Below, in pieces: positions 1 to 8,184 of a stretch of 28,412 nucleotides of DNA. Source of the stretch: a virus; IMG/VR virus record IMGVR_UViG_3300014499_000024, positions 1 through 28,412 of that record; one strand, given 5' to 3'. The translations under genes were made by a program, and so were the position numbers. How positions within the stretch are numbered: the stretch's first letter is position 1; each line of letters opens with the position of its first letter. The notes under the pieces were generated by a model that had not been told where the DNA came from, searched no databases, and worked only from the letters and a program-made list of their open reading frames with translations.

Positions 1-230
1 CGATCTCTGGCCAGCCGGCCATGGGGGCCATGGGGCCATCCCAGCCGGCCATGGGGGCCATGGGGCCATCCCAGCCGGCCATGGGGGCCATGGGGCCATC
101 CCAGCCGGCCATGGGGGCCATGGGGCCATCCCAGCCCGGCTATATGGGCGATCTCTGGCCAGCCGGCCATGGGGCCATCCCAGCCCGGCTATATGGGCGA
201 TCTCTGTGGCCATGGGGCGATCCCGGTCTA
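1..230. repeat. GC-rich tandem repeat block (30-bp and 49-bp units)
   Basis: A perfect 30-bp unit beginning ATGGGGGCCATGGGGCCATC runs head to tail from about 21 to 134 (three full copies plus most of a fourth), with no unique spacers between copies. It passes into a longer related unit of about 49 bp containing CGATCTCTGGCCAGCCGGCC, seen at 1, 149 and, degenerate, at 198. Because 30 is a multiple of three, all frames stay open: the plus strand reads MGAMGPSQPA repeats, and a minus-strand frame beginning at 213 stays open to the window edge. Neither has a good ribosome binding site, so I do not call a gene. The block lies downstream of the SNF2 helicase gene and differs sharply in composition from the rest. 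Possible roles are iterons of an origin, a recombination-prone spacer, or an assembly artefact at the sequence end. Confidence 0.9.
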
Positions 231-339
231 TAAAGAAGTCGCCCGTCCGGAGGAGGGAGCAGCCCCCGGACGGGCCGTCAGTTTAGCGATTCAGCCGGTC
301 CTAGGGGGGATAGGATAGCTTTTATCATCAATAGACTGA
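229..339 (-). ncRNA. candidate short untranslated transcript
   Basis: A promoter-like element (346-355) would start minus-strand transcription near 339. No open frame of useful length with an SD follows; the best is a 16-codon ATG frame without one. About 65 nt downstream lies a 10-bp GC hairpin followed by a short T-rich stretch. Promoter, about 100 nt of non-coding sequence and a terminator-like hairpin together suggest a small RNA. This is inference; read-through toward genes left of the window is the main alternative. Confidence 0.28.
241..275 (-). terminator. GC hairpin, probable terminator
   Basis: GCCCGTCCGG (241-250) and CCGGACGGGC (266-275) form a perfect 10-bp stem around a 15-nt loop. 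On the minus strand the stem is followed by GACTTCTTTATAG, a weak U-rich tail; on the plus strand no U run follows. It would end transcripts from the promoter-like element at 346-355 and possibly those of the helicase operon. Confidence 0.5.
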
Positions 340-345
340 CATCTT

Positions 346-355
346 GATATATACC
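346..355 (-). promoter_or_regulatory. TATATA-type promoter element P1
   Basis: The minus strand reads GGTATATATC, a member of the repeated (G/T)GTATATAAT family in this window. It sits 18 nt past the SNF2 helicase stop codon. It is the only member with no gene immediately downstream, so it may drive a small RNA or a gene beyond the left edge. Confidence 0.4.
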
Positions 356-372
356 CATGGCCTTTTATTAAG

Positions 373-1971
373 CTATTCCAGCCGCAGCTTAGTAGGATCG
401 CGCCGCAGCTCTCTAAGAGCATGCTTGCCTTCGCGGATAAAGCTAAGAATGCGGTACTCAATACTAGAACAAACTAGGTCCTCGATTAGTATAGGACGAT
501 TACCACGGTCAGCCATAGGACGTGCTTCGGCCTGTTGACGTATGATAGGAGAAGTTGGGCTCTCATAGAAGATAAGATAATCCGCCTCGCTAAGATTGAT
601 TGACATTCCACCTGTAGCAGTAGTGGCGACTATCACCTGTATCTTACCGGACTTGAAGTCGCTAATAATCTTGCTCTTATCCTTAACGTCGCCGTGTATC
701 CAGCCATGTTTAATCTTAGCTGACTTCAATGCACGGCAGATCATTCCGCCTGAGTACAAAAACTCATGGAATACTACACACTTTGCGTTTAGATCACTCA
801 ATAGCTCAATCAGCCACGCCAGCTTGATCGACCCAGGGAACTCGACATTAGTTATCTTGTCGTCATTAACATATGGCAAGAATCCAGACGCAATCTGCCG
901 TAGCCGTATGAAGTTGTTAAGCTGAGCCTGAGGTGATCCATGCTCGTGATGTTCTTTGATCACTTGTGCGACCATATCATCATAAGCGTCTTGCTGAAGT
1001 TTAAGCATTTTCAGCTTTACTACATTTGGCACAATGTCACTAGGAGCAACTTCTCCTCTAGTATAAGTTATAGCCAACCTAGATATTTTGTCGTGCAGTA
1101 TAGCTGTCTTGGTTTTGTCAAACTCCCAACTAAAGCTGACTACCTCATCCTTACCAGTTTTTTCGTTTCGCATAGTAGTCTTCATAGGGGAAAACCAGTT
1201 GCGCTTTTTTACCCCGAAAGCCTGCTCAAAGAAGTAGTAGTTAGCACCTAGAGATCGGCCTTCGTCCAGTAGAAACGCTTGTGACCATATAGCCATAGGA
1301 TTACGTCCGATAGGCGTTCCGGTTAGTCCTAGTCTAAACTGACAATGACGTACCAGTTGCGATGCTATATTAAACCACAACGCTCTGTGATTCTTAGCTC
1401 GATGTATCTCGTCTATAATACAAAGTGAAAACTCGCCTGATATGATAGATAATATCTTACTATCTGGGTATAGTTGATTGCGCCCTTTTCGATTTTGCTG
1501 CTTGATCGAGAATAACGATTGCAGTCCAGTCCACGGAATAGCGATAAGGTCGGAATCACTTTCAAGTGCCTCCATTAACTCGACCTCGCTACTACGTACA
1601 CAACTGATTGTCAGATTACTATGCTTAGCAACTTCAGTACGCCAGACATCAAGCCCTACCGGCGCATGTGTGATCACCAGTCCACGACCTTTCCATGCGC
1701 CTGATCTTCTGAGGTGCTCTGCCCAGTTTAATGATGTTGCGGTTTTCCCGATCTGCATATCATATATCAGTAAAGCGCGTTTAGCCCACAACGCAAATAC
1801 CATTCCATCAAGCTGATGCTTACGAAGTGTGGTCTTACCTGTTGGTGTGAACTCTACTCCTGTTGAGTTGTAGATGTAACGTAACAACCGATCAGTGTCA
1901 GCTCCTTTGATCGGCGGTACTACCGGCTTTTGATCAAGATACCTAGCAATAGTTTCGGATGATATTGGCAT
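373..1971 (-). CDS. SNF2-type superfamily 2 DNA helicase/ATPase
   Basis: 532 aa. Likely an ATP-driven dsDNA translocase or helicase used in phage replication, repair or recombination. Visible motifs in order: Q-like RKHQLDG (about 50-56), Walker A DMQIGKT (71-77; the SNF2 consensus is DMGLGKT), DEIH box in IIDEIHRAKN (185-194), motif III LTGTP (216-220), and in the second RecA-like lobe HGDV, ATTATGGMSINLSEAD (motif V) and RQQAEARPMADRGN (motif VI region). The length covers both RecA lobes, with no extra nuclease or DNA-binding domain. The start is ATG with GAGG 8 nt upstream, just past the stop of the 104-aa gene, so the two are probably co-translated. It ends in TAG. The exact role in the phage is not known. 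Confidence 0.88.
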   Translation of the reverse strand: MPISSETIARYLDQKPVVPPIKGADTDRLLRYIYNSTGVEFTPTGKTTLRKHQLDGMVFALWAKRALLIYDMQIGKTATSLNWAEHLRRSGAWKGRGLVITHAPVGLDVWRTEVAKHSNLTISCVRSSEVELMEALESDSDLIAIPWTGLQSLFSIKQQNRKGRNQLYPDSKILSIISGEFSLCIIDEIHRAKNHRALWFNIASQLVRHCQFRLGLTGTPIGRNPMAIWSQAFLLDEGRSLGANYYFFEQAFGVKKRNWFSPMKTTMRNEKTGKDEVVSFSWEFDKTKTAILHDKISRLAITYTRGEVAPSDIVPNVVKLKMLKLQQDAYDDMVAQVIKEHHEHGSPQAQLNNFIRLRQIASGFLPYVNDDKITNVEFPGSIKLAWLIELLSDLNAKCVVFHEFLYSGGMICRALKSAKIKHGWIHGDVKDKSKIISDFKSGKIQVIVATTATGGMSINLSEADYLIFYESPTSPIIRQQAEARPMADRGNRPILIEDLVCSSIEYRILSFIREGKHALRELRRDPTKLRLE

Positions 1972-1982
1972 TGATGCGGCCT

Positions 1983-2297
1983 CTACTGATCAGCCTGTTT
2001 TAACGGGCCATCAGGTCGTCTTGCTTTTTCATGATCAATGGCTTCGTCGGTCCACACGTCACTAATATATGGACATTCTCCTAATTCATATGTGGGAAAG
2101 TTCGATAGGCAAATAGACGCACATTGCTTATTGCCTATCGATCTACATGCGGCTTTTTGTATCATTCTCTTATTCAAAATTATAGCAGTACGTCTGAGTA
2201 GCGTATCGGCGTCTATTCCTGAAGCAGCCGCAAGATCATTTAATGTGATCGCGTTTGGTACTTTATCAGGATTGTCATTTGCCGGATCAGTCGTCAT
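1983..2297 (-). CDS. small cysteine-containing protein, unknown
   Basis: 104 aa, not recognised. Residues 18-40 (TLNDLAAASGIDADTLLRRT) look like a short helix-turn-helix-type segment. They are followed by a Cys cluster (C-x7-C-x3-C-x11-C, residues about 51-75) that could bind zinc or an Fe-S cluster; this is inference. The ATG has a good SD (AAGGAG, 9 nt spacing). The start overlaps the 3' end of the DnaB-type helicase gene by 11 nt and its TAG stop lies just before the SNF2 helicase start, so it sits between two helicases in one operon and may be a helicase accessory protein. Confidence 0.7.
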   Translation of the reverse strand: MTTDPANDNPDKVPNAITLNDLAAASGIDADTLLRRTAIILNKRMIQKAACRSIGNKQCASICLSNFPTYELGECPYISDVWTDEAIDHEKARRPDGPLKQADQ

Positions 2298-3711
2298 CTT
2301 CGCTATCTCCTTGTCCAGTTAGCTTTTCAAGTTCCGCCTGCGCCGCCTGCGACATGATAACTGAGTCTATGCAGAACTGTCCAGATTTGTAGCTTTGACT
2401 GATCATAGCAATGAACTTATCGGCCTTATCACGAGCGTATGCTACCATCACTCGCGCCAGTCCCATAGCAGTTTCCTGCGTAGTTCTGCTTAACGTCAGT
2501 ACAATATCTGCTGCAGTTACCATTCCCCAATCTTCGGCGACCATGGTTGCAGTAACTGTTGTTGCCTCAGCGGATTTTCTGGTTCCCTGTGTTGCGGTTA
2601 CAAAAGCTGCATTGCGTGTTTTAGCCAGCCCGCGAAGTTGGCGGATAGTACGACTTAATGCAAACCTAAGTTCGCCTTTTCCAGGGTTGATCTCCATCTC
2701 GTTGATGTAATCCAATATGATGATATCAGGTACGAATTTATCAGTATGTTCTATGCTCTGTAAATAAGCCTGAAGCCCTCCAACAGTCAGAGTAGCGCTC
2801 GGGAACTCCTTAATCAGCAAACGCCCACGACGTCCGAGTGTTTTTACCTTACGAACCAGATCAGCGCGGTTTGCTTCAACCGCAGCCTGTCGTACTACCT
2901 CGCTGAAATAGATTCCATTCTCGCTGGTCATTCGCCCGTGGCGATCTTTGTTGAACCGCCTTATCTGTAAGGTCCTAGTTTCATCTGATGTCATAGCAAA
3001 TACGGCCATAATGTAGCGCAGCGCTGTTTTTTGTGCCGACATTTCACATGTGATGTGTACCACATTCTTGCCGTGCTTTATTCCATGCTTACCGATATTT
3101 ACTAGGAACCAAGACTTGCCCATCCCCTTAGGAGCAATGAATAAAAGCAACTCACCTCGATCTGGACGTATCCCTAAGTTATCCAGTGCCTCGATACCAG
3201 AGGAGAAAAATTCGGATGCGCTGTGGTTTAGAAAAGCTAATGATTGCTCTGGGTCATGCAGCCAGATACTAGGAGTATTAGCCTGCATTACTGGGTGAGT
3301 ATATAGTAGCTGCCGAGCTACATCAAGATTGCCTTTATCAAGAGCGTCGGTTGCAGCTTCTATGCTATTCATCATCCGGCGGATATCAATAAACTGATGT
3401 AGCGAATCAATTACGAAGTCAGGCTTTAGATCATGCCGTAGCTTCTCGGTTTGATCCAGTGTGCGCTTAGTGATTTTCGCTTCTGAACTGCTGCGACGAA
3501 GCAGGTCCTCCAATTTATCATAAATGTGGATGCCGGGAGGGCCACCAAATCGTTCTATGTGGTCTATCGCAAGTGCTGCGATACGCTTGTATTCTGGGGT
3601 TGAGAAAAGCTCAGGCTCTACCTCCAGCATGACTGCGTGTGCTATGTCATCACGCCAGATCAGCGCAGTGAGGACATTTTCCTCAAGTGCACCTGGCAGT
3701 TGATCAGACAT
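2287..3711 (-). CDS. DnaB-type replicative DNA helicase
   Basis: 474 aa. Predicted hexameric 5'-3' replicative helicase that unwinds the fork and works with the CHC2/Toprim primase encoded at 21397-22326. The N-terminal 60 residues (LEENVLTALIWRDDIAHAVM, then LFSTPEYKRIAALA) match the DnaB N-terminal helical domain. The RecA-like core carries Walker A APKGMGKS (193-200), HITCEMS (H1a-like, 219-225), Walker B IILDYIN (331-337) and a sensor segment TATQGTRKSAE. Length is close to bacterial DnaB. The C-terminal tail is acidic (GDSEDDD). No clear SD precedes the ATG. It follows the MazG-like gene by about 30 nt. Confidence 0.88.
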   Translation of the reverse strand: MSDQLPGALEENVLTALIWRDDIAHAVMLEVEPELFSTPEYKRIAALAIDHIERFGGPPGIHIYDKLEDLLRRSSSEAKITKRTLDQTEKLRHDLKPDFVIDSLHQFIDIRRMMNSIEAATDALDKGNLDVARQLLYTHPVMQANTPSIWLHDPEQSLAFLNHSASEFFSSGIEALDNLGIRPDRGELLLFIAPKGMGKSWFLVNIGKHGIKHGKNVVHITCEMSAQKTALRYIMAVFAMTSDETRTLQIRRFNKDRHGRMTSENGIYFSEVVRQAAVEANRADLVRKVKTLGRRGRLLIKEFPSATLTVGGLQAYLQSIEHTDKFVPDIIILDYINEMEINPGKGELRFALSRTIRQLRGLAKTRNAAFVTATQGTRKSAEATTVTATMVAEDWGMVTAADIVLTLSRTTQETAMGLARVMVAYARDKADKFIAMISQSYKSGQFCIDSVIMSQAAQAELEKLTGQGDSEDDD

Positions 3712-3742
3712 TTATAAGTTCTTGTTGTATATGATCAAGTTT

Positions 3743-4096
3743 TTACTGAGCATTGTCCAGCCCCTTGAACCAAGACGCCTTGTACGCGAACTTCTTATTA
3801 CGGCGGTCTGTGATATGGACGCGATCAAGCGCAAACCGCTGTTTAATGTGCTCAATCATCGCTTCTACATCGGCTATTTCATTCTCCATGGCGATCCGGT
3901 TAATTTTTCCGGTGACAGGCTCAGCTTCATCGATGCCTTGAATAATACAGCGCGCGGTAATAGATGCACACCGAGCAAACGCCTCTATTCCCTCGCATAA
4001 TTCCTCAACAGTCTTTCCAAGCGTTGCAAGATCACCTTTATCGGTGATCGGCTGCCAGTCGCTAGGAGGATTGACTGGGATTTCATCAGTGTTCAT
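3743..4096 (-). CDS. MazG-like NTP pyrophosphohydrolase
   Basis: 117 aa. Probably an all-alpha NTP-PPase that hydrolyses (d)NTPs or ppGpp-like nucleotides to monophosphates. The diagnostic metal-binding pattern ExxE...ExxD is visible as ELCE (32-35) and EIAD (about 73-76) within a helical region that also contains ARCIIQGIDEAEPVTGK. The spacing between the two halves (37 residues) is longer than in classic MazG because of that loop, which I associate with a phage-type subfamily. Start: ATG with GGAG 7 nt upstream, in ATGA overlap with the open frame before it. It ends in TAA. MazG-like proteins are common in phages and are proposed to reshape host nucleotide signalling; here it neighbours replication helicases. 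Confidence 0.6.
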   Translation of the reverse strand: MNTDEIPVNPPSDWQPITDKGDLATLGKTVEELCEGIEAFARCASITARCIIQGIDEAEPVTGKINRIAMENEIADVEAMIEHIKQRFALDRVHITDRRNKKFAYKASWFKGLDNAQ

Positions 4097-4386
4097 CCAA
4101 GTTCTCCGAATGAGTTAATCTCATAAGCGAAGAAATTGATAAGGTCATTTATATCAACTTCTTCGCCTTGAGACGCGAGGTCGGCTAGATAGTTGTATAG
4201 GTCAACATTACGGTCCCACTATCGCGATGATGGCTTCTTTCGCTTCTGAGCCCGTTCCAGTGCAGCGGCAAGTTTCGCTGCGTATTTCCGCGCAGACGCT
4301 TGTGCGTCCTTACGCGGCGCACTGTATCGCTTATCATTGCGCATTTGGATACGACGCCTTCTGCAAGTTTGTGCAGCACACCCCAT
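4093..4386 (-). pseudogene. small basic protein with in-frame amber codon
   Basis: From an ATG at 4386 (SD AAAGGAG, 8 nt spacing, behind promoter element P2) a 55-codon frame (4219-4386) encodes a Lys/Arg/Ala-rich peptide starting MGCAAQTCRRRR and ending in TAG (4219-4221). The same frame then stays open for 41 more codons and closes with a TGA that overlaps the ATG of the MazG-like gene (ATGA), the junction style used by intact genes here. The 41-codon extension is acidic and helical-looking (it contains LYNYLADLASQGEEVDIND) and has no ATG, GTG or TTG of its own. Options: a 55-aa gene plus chance open frame, an amber-mutated 96-aa gene, read-through, or a sequencing error. Function unknown. 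The competing 68-aa frame at 4185-4391 is rejected because its start is only 3 nt from the SD. Confidence 0.5.
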
Positions 4387-4416
4387 GACATAAACTCCTT
4401 TGGATGGTCCCAATAT

Positions 4417-4426
4417 ATTATATACC
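4417..4426 (-). promoter_or_regulatory. TATATA-type promoter element P2
   Basis: The minus strand reads GGTATATAAT, a perfect consensus match. It lies 6 nt past the SbcDC stop and 31 nt before the ATG of the small basic gene. It would start the transcription unit for the small basic protein, MazG-like protein, DnaB-type helicase, 104-aa protein and SNF2 helicase. Confidence 0.65.
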
Positions 4427-4432
4427 GGGCGA

Positions 4433-7240
4433 TTATCCACTCTTACTAAGCAACTCTAACCTAGACCCTTCGGCGCTCTTAGTAACTCGCCATACTTCCG
4501 CAAAACTGCTGGAATTAAGCGAGCGGTGGTCGATCAACCAGATGGACTGTTGCGTGGTATTAGCACGAACCTGTAGGTATTCCAACAGCGCGTCTATGCC
4601 CTCCTGACTTAACCAATGCGTTGGTTCGTCGAAAGCGATCATATTCCATAGAGTGCCGGAAGTATGCTGAATCAAGGCAGCAAACCCGATAGCAACTGCT
4701 AGCCGGACCCGTTGCAACTCGCCAGGGCTCCACTCACGAGCGACTTCCTCGCCGGGCGATGTAACATTGATATATACTCCAGGTCGGTTACTTAGGCCTC
4801 CGGATTTGGTTTCTACCTCTGTTGTAAATCGGATGCCCCACCCAGAAAGCCCTAGCTGTTCTGCGATGTGGGCAGTTCCCATTTCAAGACTGTCCAGCAC
4901 TCGTCTAAGCTGGAACAGCCTTACGCGCTTGAAAGCTGTTTTCCACCATTCAGCGTGAATCAATTGCCCGCTGATTACAGCTTCTTGCTTTTTGGCTTTA
5001 TTTACGTCACTAGCTGCTTTACGCTTATAATTACGTAGATCATGCAATTGTTTAGTGTATGGGTTAGTAGTGTTCATAGCATTTTGGATTGCTTGCTCAA
5101 TCCGGTCCATTGCTTTCTGGTTAGCTGATATCGTGGCTTCCAGAGTTGCGATGTCATGCTGATATTGAGCTGCTTTTGTTTTTGCCGCATCACGGCGGTT
5201 TATTACCGTCTCCGCGGATACTCTAAGCTCCTGGCCTTTCTGATCAGCTTCTGTGATCAGCTGCTTTGTGTCATTCATCTTAGATGATAGATCATTTAAG
5301 CAGCTATCAGCGAAGTGCCCGCTGATCTTTTGTCGGCACACTGGACATATTTTGTTCGTCTTGTAGAACTCATGCGATCGACGGGCCTCAATAAGTTGAT
5401 TACTGAGGCTATTTGCTGTCGCATTGCACTCAGCAATCTGTTGATATACATCAACAACCGCCTGAAACAGAATATCACTGTTTGGCATACGACTTAAAGC
5501 TTTTTTGCTGACCTCGACGTCACGGGCGTTTTTTAGCGTTACCTGCTCTGTGATATCCAGTTCGTTTATTAGCTGGTCTACTATTGTTGTGTTATGATTA
5601 CTCCATGCGGTTTCTGCATCTAATAACGATTGCTCGTCGGCTAGTCCATCTAGGATGCCTTTAGCATAAGCCAGATCGTTCTTGGCCTCGACCAGATCAC
5701 GGTTTATCGATTGGACTATCTTGCCGGCTCTATCGGACGACTTGATCCATAAGCCTAAGTTAAGTACATCATCGAACAACAACCCACGATCAGGTACGCC
5801 CATGTCGAAGAAAGTAGGTACGCCTTGCCCAAATATCAGTGATTGTAGAGCTTGAGCCTTAGTTGTTTGTAACAGCTTATCAATCGCTGTCTGATCAACT
5901 AGCTCACCATCGATTGCAATACGCTCAGGCGGTCCTGACCTAAATAACTCGAAAGGAGTATCGTTGATTCGTATCCTAACCAGTACCTCGGCCTTGTCAT
6001 ACCCAACTGATACCAGCCGGGATGTACGAGCGCCGTGAATGGAGCATCCATAGAAGCACCAAAATATCGCATCGAATATTGAAGTCTTGCCGGCGCCGTT
6101 TGCACCTAGTGATGGCTCAACTTCATTAATACCGCCGATATACTTCAATCCACTGTTTTGCGACAGATTAATCACAGTAGGAGTTATGAAGCTTTTGAAG
6201 CATCGCAACTCGATTTGATCAATGTAAATATGGATCGCTGACGTCGCAGCAGCTTTATTGGTAGCATCACGATGCATCAAACTTTTACCAACCTTAATAA
6301 GCTGTTCGTCTATCCCTTCTGCTTTGGCGAATGCGTCCAGCACAACATCCGGGTCTGCCTCCAGCGATGGGACAGCATCATTATCCGACTGGGGTATCGG
6401 CACTACCGGCTCAACGGACGCCAGCACAATTCCTCGATCTGCTGCCCATGCTCGTACGTCGGCCTGGTTGATTGGCCACTCGTTGATCCTAGCACGATCT
6501 ATTGTAAATCTAACCCGTACCTGATCACCTGGCCTTAGGCTTTTGATATGCTTAAGCTGTTCCAGGTTATCTACCTCCAGGATCGCCTTTTGTATTGGTC
6601 TAAGTTTTATGGATCGGCTTATTTTGTAGGTACTAAGATCGACCTCCAGCAGTTGACATGCGTGAGTATCACCAAACTTTACCGGGTGAGGCGCTCCTAC
6701 ATAAGTAACATCACCTATTGCCTGAGGTACGTGCACATCACCGCTGTATATCCTGATACCACGAGGTATCGGCGGCATATTGTCACTATTAGCAAAGATG
6801 CCATTACCAAAGTCTGACCCACGTACGGTTTGATGCATCATAATGCATCGGTAGTTACGAAACGGAATCCCGGCCCAGTCCTTCTTAGGATCAATCGATG
6901 ACGGTAGCCACAGCATGTCTCCGTCTGCGTACGGATTACTTATGTAGTGGATACCATCGATCGCACTTAAGAACTCGAAGTACGATGGGCCATTGATTGC
7001 AGTATCGTGGTTGCCGCGAAGGATCGTGATTTCGCACTGGTTCCGCTTGATTAGTTTAATCAGCTCCCGCACAACCTGGTTCACAAAGCTAGCACTGTGG
7101 CGATCCTTACGATCTACCATATCACCAAGGATAGCGATCGGCATACTGTGGTAATAGCGATCCGACAGTACATCGAATATTTCCCAGCGATAGGTGTTCG
7201 CGGACGAGTCGTCTAAGTGCCAGTCACCAGTGATAATCAA
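4433..7240 (-). CDS. SbcD-SbcC (Mre11-Rad50) single-chain fusion nuclease
   Basis: 935 aa. Predicted DNA end-processing nuclease/ATPase in which the two subunits, normally separate (T4 gp47 and gp46), are one polypeptide. Residues 1 to about 200 are the Mre11/SbcD phosphoesterase: GDWHLD (5-10), ILGDMVDRKDRH (37-48), LRGNHD (74-79), MMHQ (134-137), SGDVHVPQ (166-173). A linker of about 100 residues follows. The Rad50/SbcC part starts near 337: Walker A GANGAGKT (379-386), zinc-hook CPVC (632-635) flanked by coiled coil, ABC signature EWSPGELQRV (836-845) and Walker B MIAFDEP (867-873), with H-loop-like LIDH (902-905). The coiled coil is short compared with cellular Rad50. The start is TTG with AGGAG 6 nt upstream, in TTGA overlap with the nuclease gene before it. 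Confidence 0.92.
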   Translation of the reverse strand: MIITGDWHLDDSSANTYRWEIFDVLSDRYYHSMPIAILGDMVDRKDRHSASFVNQVVRELIKLIKRNQCEITILRGNHDTAINGPSYFEFLSAIDGIHYISNPYADGDMLWLPSSIDPKKDWAGIPFRNYRCIMMHQTVRGSDFGNGIFANSDNMPPIPRGIRIYSGDVHVPQAIGDVTYVGAPHPVKFGDTHACQLLEVDLSTYKISRSIKLRPIQKAILEVDNLEQLKHIKSLRPGDQVRVRFTIDRARINEWPINQADVRAWAADRGIVLASVEPVVPIPQSDNDAVPSLEADPDVVLDAFAKAEGIDEQLIKVGKSLMHRDATNKAAATSAIHIYIDQIELRCFKSFITPTVINLSQNSGLKYIGGINEVEPSLGANGAGKTSIFDAIFWCFYGCSIHGARTSRLVSVGYDKAEVLVRIRINDTPFELFRSGPPERIAIDGELVDQTAIDKLLQTTKAQALQSLIFGQGVPTFFDMGVPDRGLLFDDVLNLGLWIKSSDRAGKIVQSINRDLVEAKNDLAYAKGILDGLADEQSLLDAETAWSNHNTTIVDQLINELDITEQVTLKNARDVEVSKKALSRMPNSDILFQAVVDVYQQIAECNATANSLSNQLIEARRSHEFYKTNKICPVCRQKISGHFADSCLNDLSSKMNDTKQLITEADQKGQELRVSAETVINRRDAAKTKAAQYQHDIATLEATISANQKAMDRIEQAIQNAMNTTNPYTKQLHDLRNYKRKAASDVNKAKKQEAVISGQLIHAEWWKTAFKRVRLFQLRRVLDSLEMGTAHIAEQLGLSGWGIRFTTEVETKSGGLSNRPGVYINVTSPGEEVAREWSPGELQRVRLAVAIGFAALIQHTSGTLWNMIAFDEPTHWLSQEGIDALLEYLQVRANTTQQSIWLIDHRSLNSSSFAEVWRVTKSAEGSRLELLSKSG

Positions 7241-7812
7241 GCCGCTCTCCTACTTCTGGTCAGAACATCAACAAACTTACTAGGTCTGACCTGTTTTATA
7301 AACTGATCAAGCCTCATCATTACGACAGTCCCGCCATGCAGTGTATGATATAACAGTACTTGGCCTTTACGGGTTGATGCACTAGCTATACTAGCCGCAT
7401 TCCCAACCATCGGGCTAGTCAGTATGATAGTAGGCCGGCGGTTCTCCTTTGCTACTACCATATACTCCAGCCCCACCGAACGCGCCTGATCCCGTGCTTG
7501 CGCAATGGTCCTGCTTAAGAAGCTGGTGGCGCTATCATTGATTACATAATGCAACAGGTCTATATTATGACGGTGCTTGCATTCAATACTAATCAGAGCA
7601 AGAAAATCGAACGCCAGAGGATGTCCTGCAATCAGATCACCTGGCATATTTAGCTTACTACCTTTGCGGGACGCGTTAGTAAACGCGCCTCCACTTAGTA
7701 CATTACGATTGAACAGATCAGACCGTTCTCCGGTAGTAAGCCATAATGATAGCTGCTTCGCGGTCAATCTCTCGAATGTGTTGCCTTTCTGCTTAGCACC
7801 TCCTGTTCTCAT
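7237..7812 (-). CDS. PD-(D/E)XK family nuclease, Hjc-like
   Basis: 191 aa. Probable DNA endonuclease. The fold signature is visible: an N-terminal KGNTFERLTAKQLS with E14, then PGDL (D59) and SIECKH (E77, K79), spaced as in Holliday-junction resolvases of the Hjc/PD-(D/E)XK type. Remaining residues form predicted strands and helices with a basic C-terminus (LTRSRRAA). It overlaps the TTG start of the SbcDC fusion, so it is translationally coupled to that repair nuclease. This suggests a role in recombination, junction resolution or end processing. Substrate cannot be told from sequence. Its start codon is in ATGA overlap with the upstream 120-aa gene. Confidence 0.65.
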   Translation of the reverse strand: MRTGGAKQKGNTFERLTAKQLSLWLTTGERSDLFNRNVLSGGAFTNASRKGSKLNMPGDLIAGHPLAFDFLALISIECKHRHNIDLLHYVINDSATSFLSRTIAQARDQARSVGLEYMVVAKENRRPTIILTSPMVGNAASIASASTRKGQVLLYHTLHGGTVVMMRLDQFIKQVRPSKFVDVLTRSRRAA

Positions 7813-8171
7813 GGTATCTTATATCCTTTAGTTTTGTTGCGGTTTCTAGCTTTAGGAATTGGATCGCCGTACCGCATGATAGTAGCTTGCGCTGCAGTAT
7901 GTGCGTATGGGTACTTATAAACGGCCGTTACCTCTCTGCCAAACATGATTATCTCAGCAGCTTCTAGCTTGCGTATTTCCTGAACCAGGAACTCAGGAGT
8001 CATCAGTATGTATTGCAATATACTGACGGCTGACATTTTGATGTTGTTGTCATGGATCGCACGCCTAAGTAATGGAGGCAACATATCGATGCACTCCATT
8101 TCCCTATCTAGGTCATCAAGTCGTGTTATTACCGCGCTGCTGACAACTGCGTCGTAAGTACGATTACCCAT
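7809..8171 (-). CDS. conserved-looking hypothetical protein
   Basis: 120 aa, not recognised. It looks mostly helical, with an acidic N-terminal third (RLDDLDREMECIDMLPPLLR), a middle helix (EFLVQEIRKLEAAEIIMFG) and a basic C-terminal tail (ARNRNKTKGYKIP). I place the start at the ATG at 8171 rather than the GTG one codon earlier because GAGGG lies at normal SD spacing. Its stop overlaps the start of the nuclease gene, and it follows the ribonucleotide reductase gene by 13 nt, so it belongs to the same operon. Confidence 0.75.
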   Translation of the reverse strand: MGNRTYDAVVSSAVITRLDDLDREMECIDMLPPLLRRAIHDNNIKMSAVSILQYILMTPEFLVQEIRKLEAAEIIMFGREVTAVYKYPYAHTAAQATIMRYGDPIPKARNRNKTKGYKIP

Positions 8172-8184
8172 CACACCCTCTTAA

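Noticed and set aside
21-134. 30-bp repeats as a CRISPR array
   Set aside because: The units are contiguous with no spacers, and no cas genes are present.
21-233. Plus-strand collagen-like ORF (MGAMGPSQPA repeats)
   Set aside because: All frames are open because the repeat is a multiple of three. There is no SD, and no other gene is on this strand.
4185-4391. 68-aa minus frame beginning MSWGVLHK
   Set aside because: Its ATG is 3 nt from the SD, whereas the overlapping frame starting 5 nt further on has proper spacing and a plausible basic protein.
6258-6538. Two overlapping plus-strand frames of 88 aa
   Set aside because: They are antisense to the SbcDC gene, with no SD or promoter.
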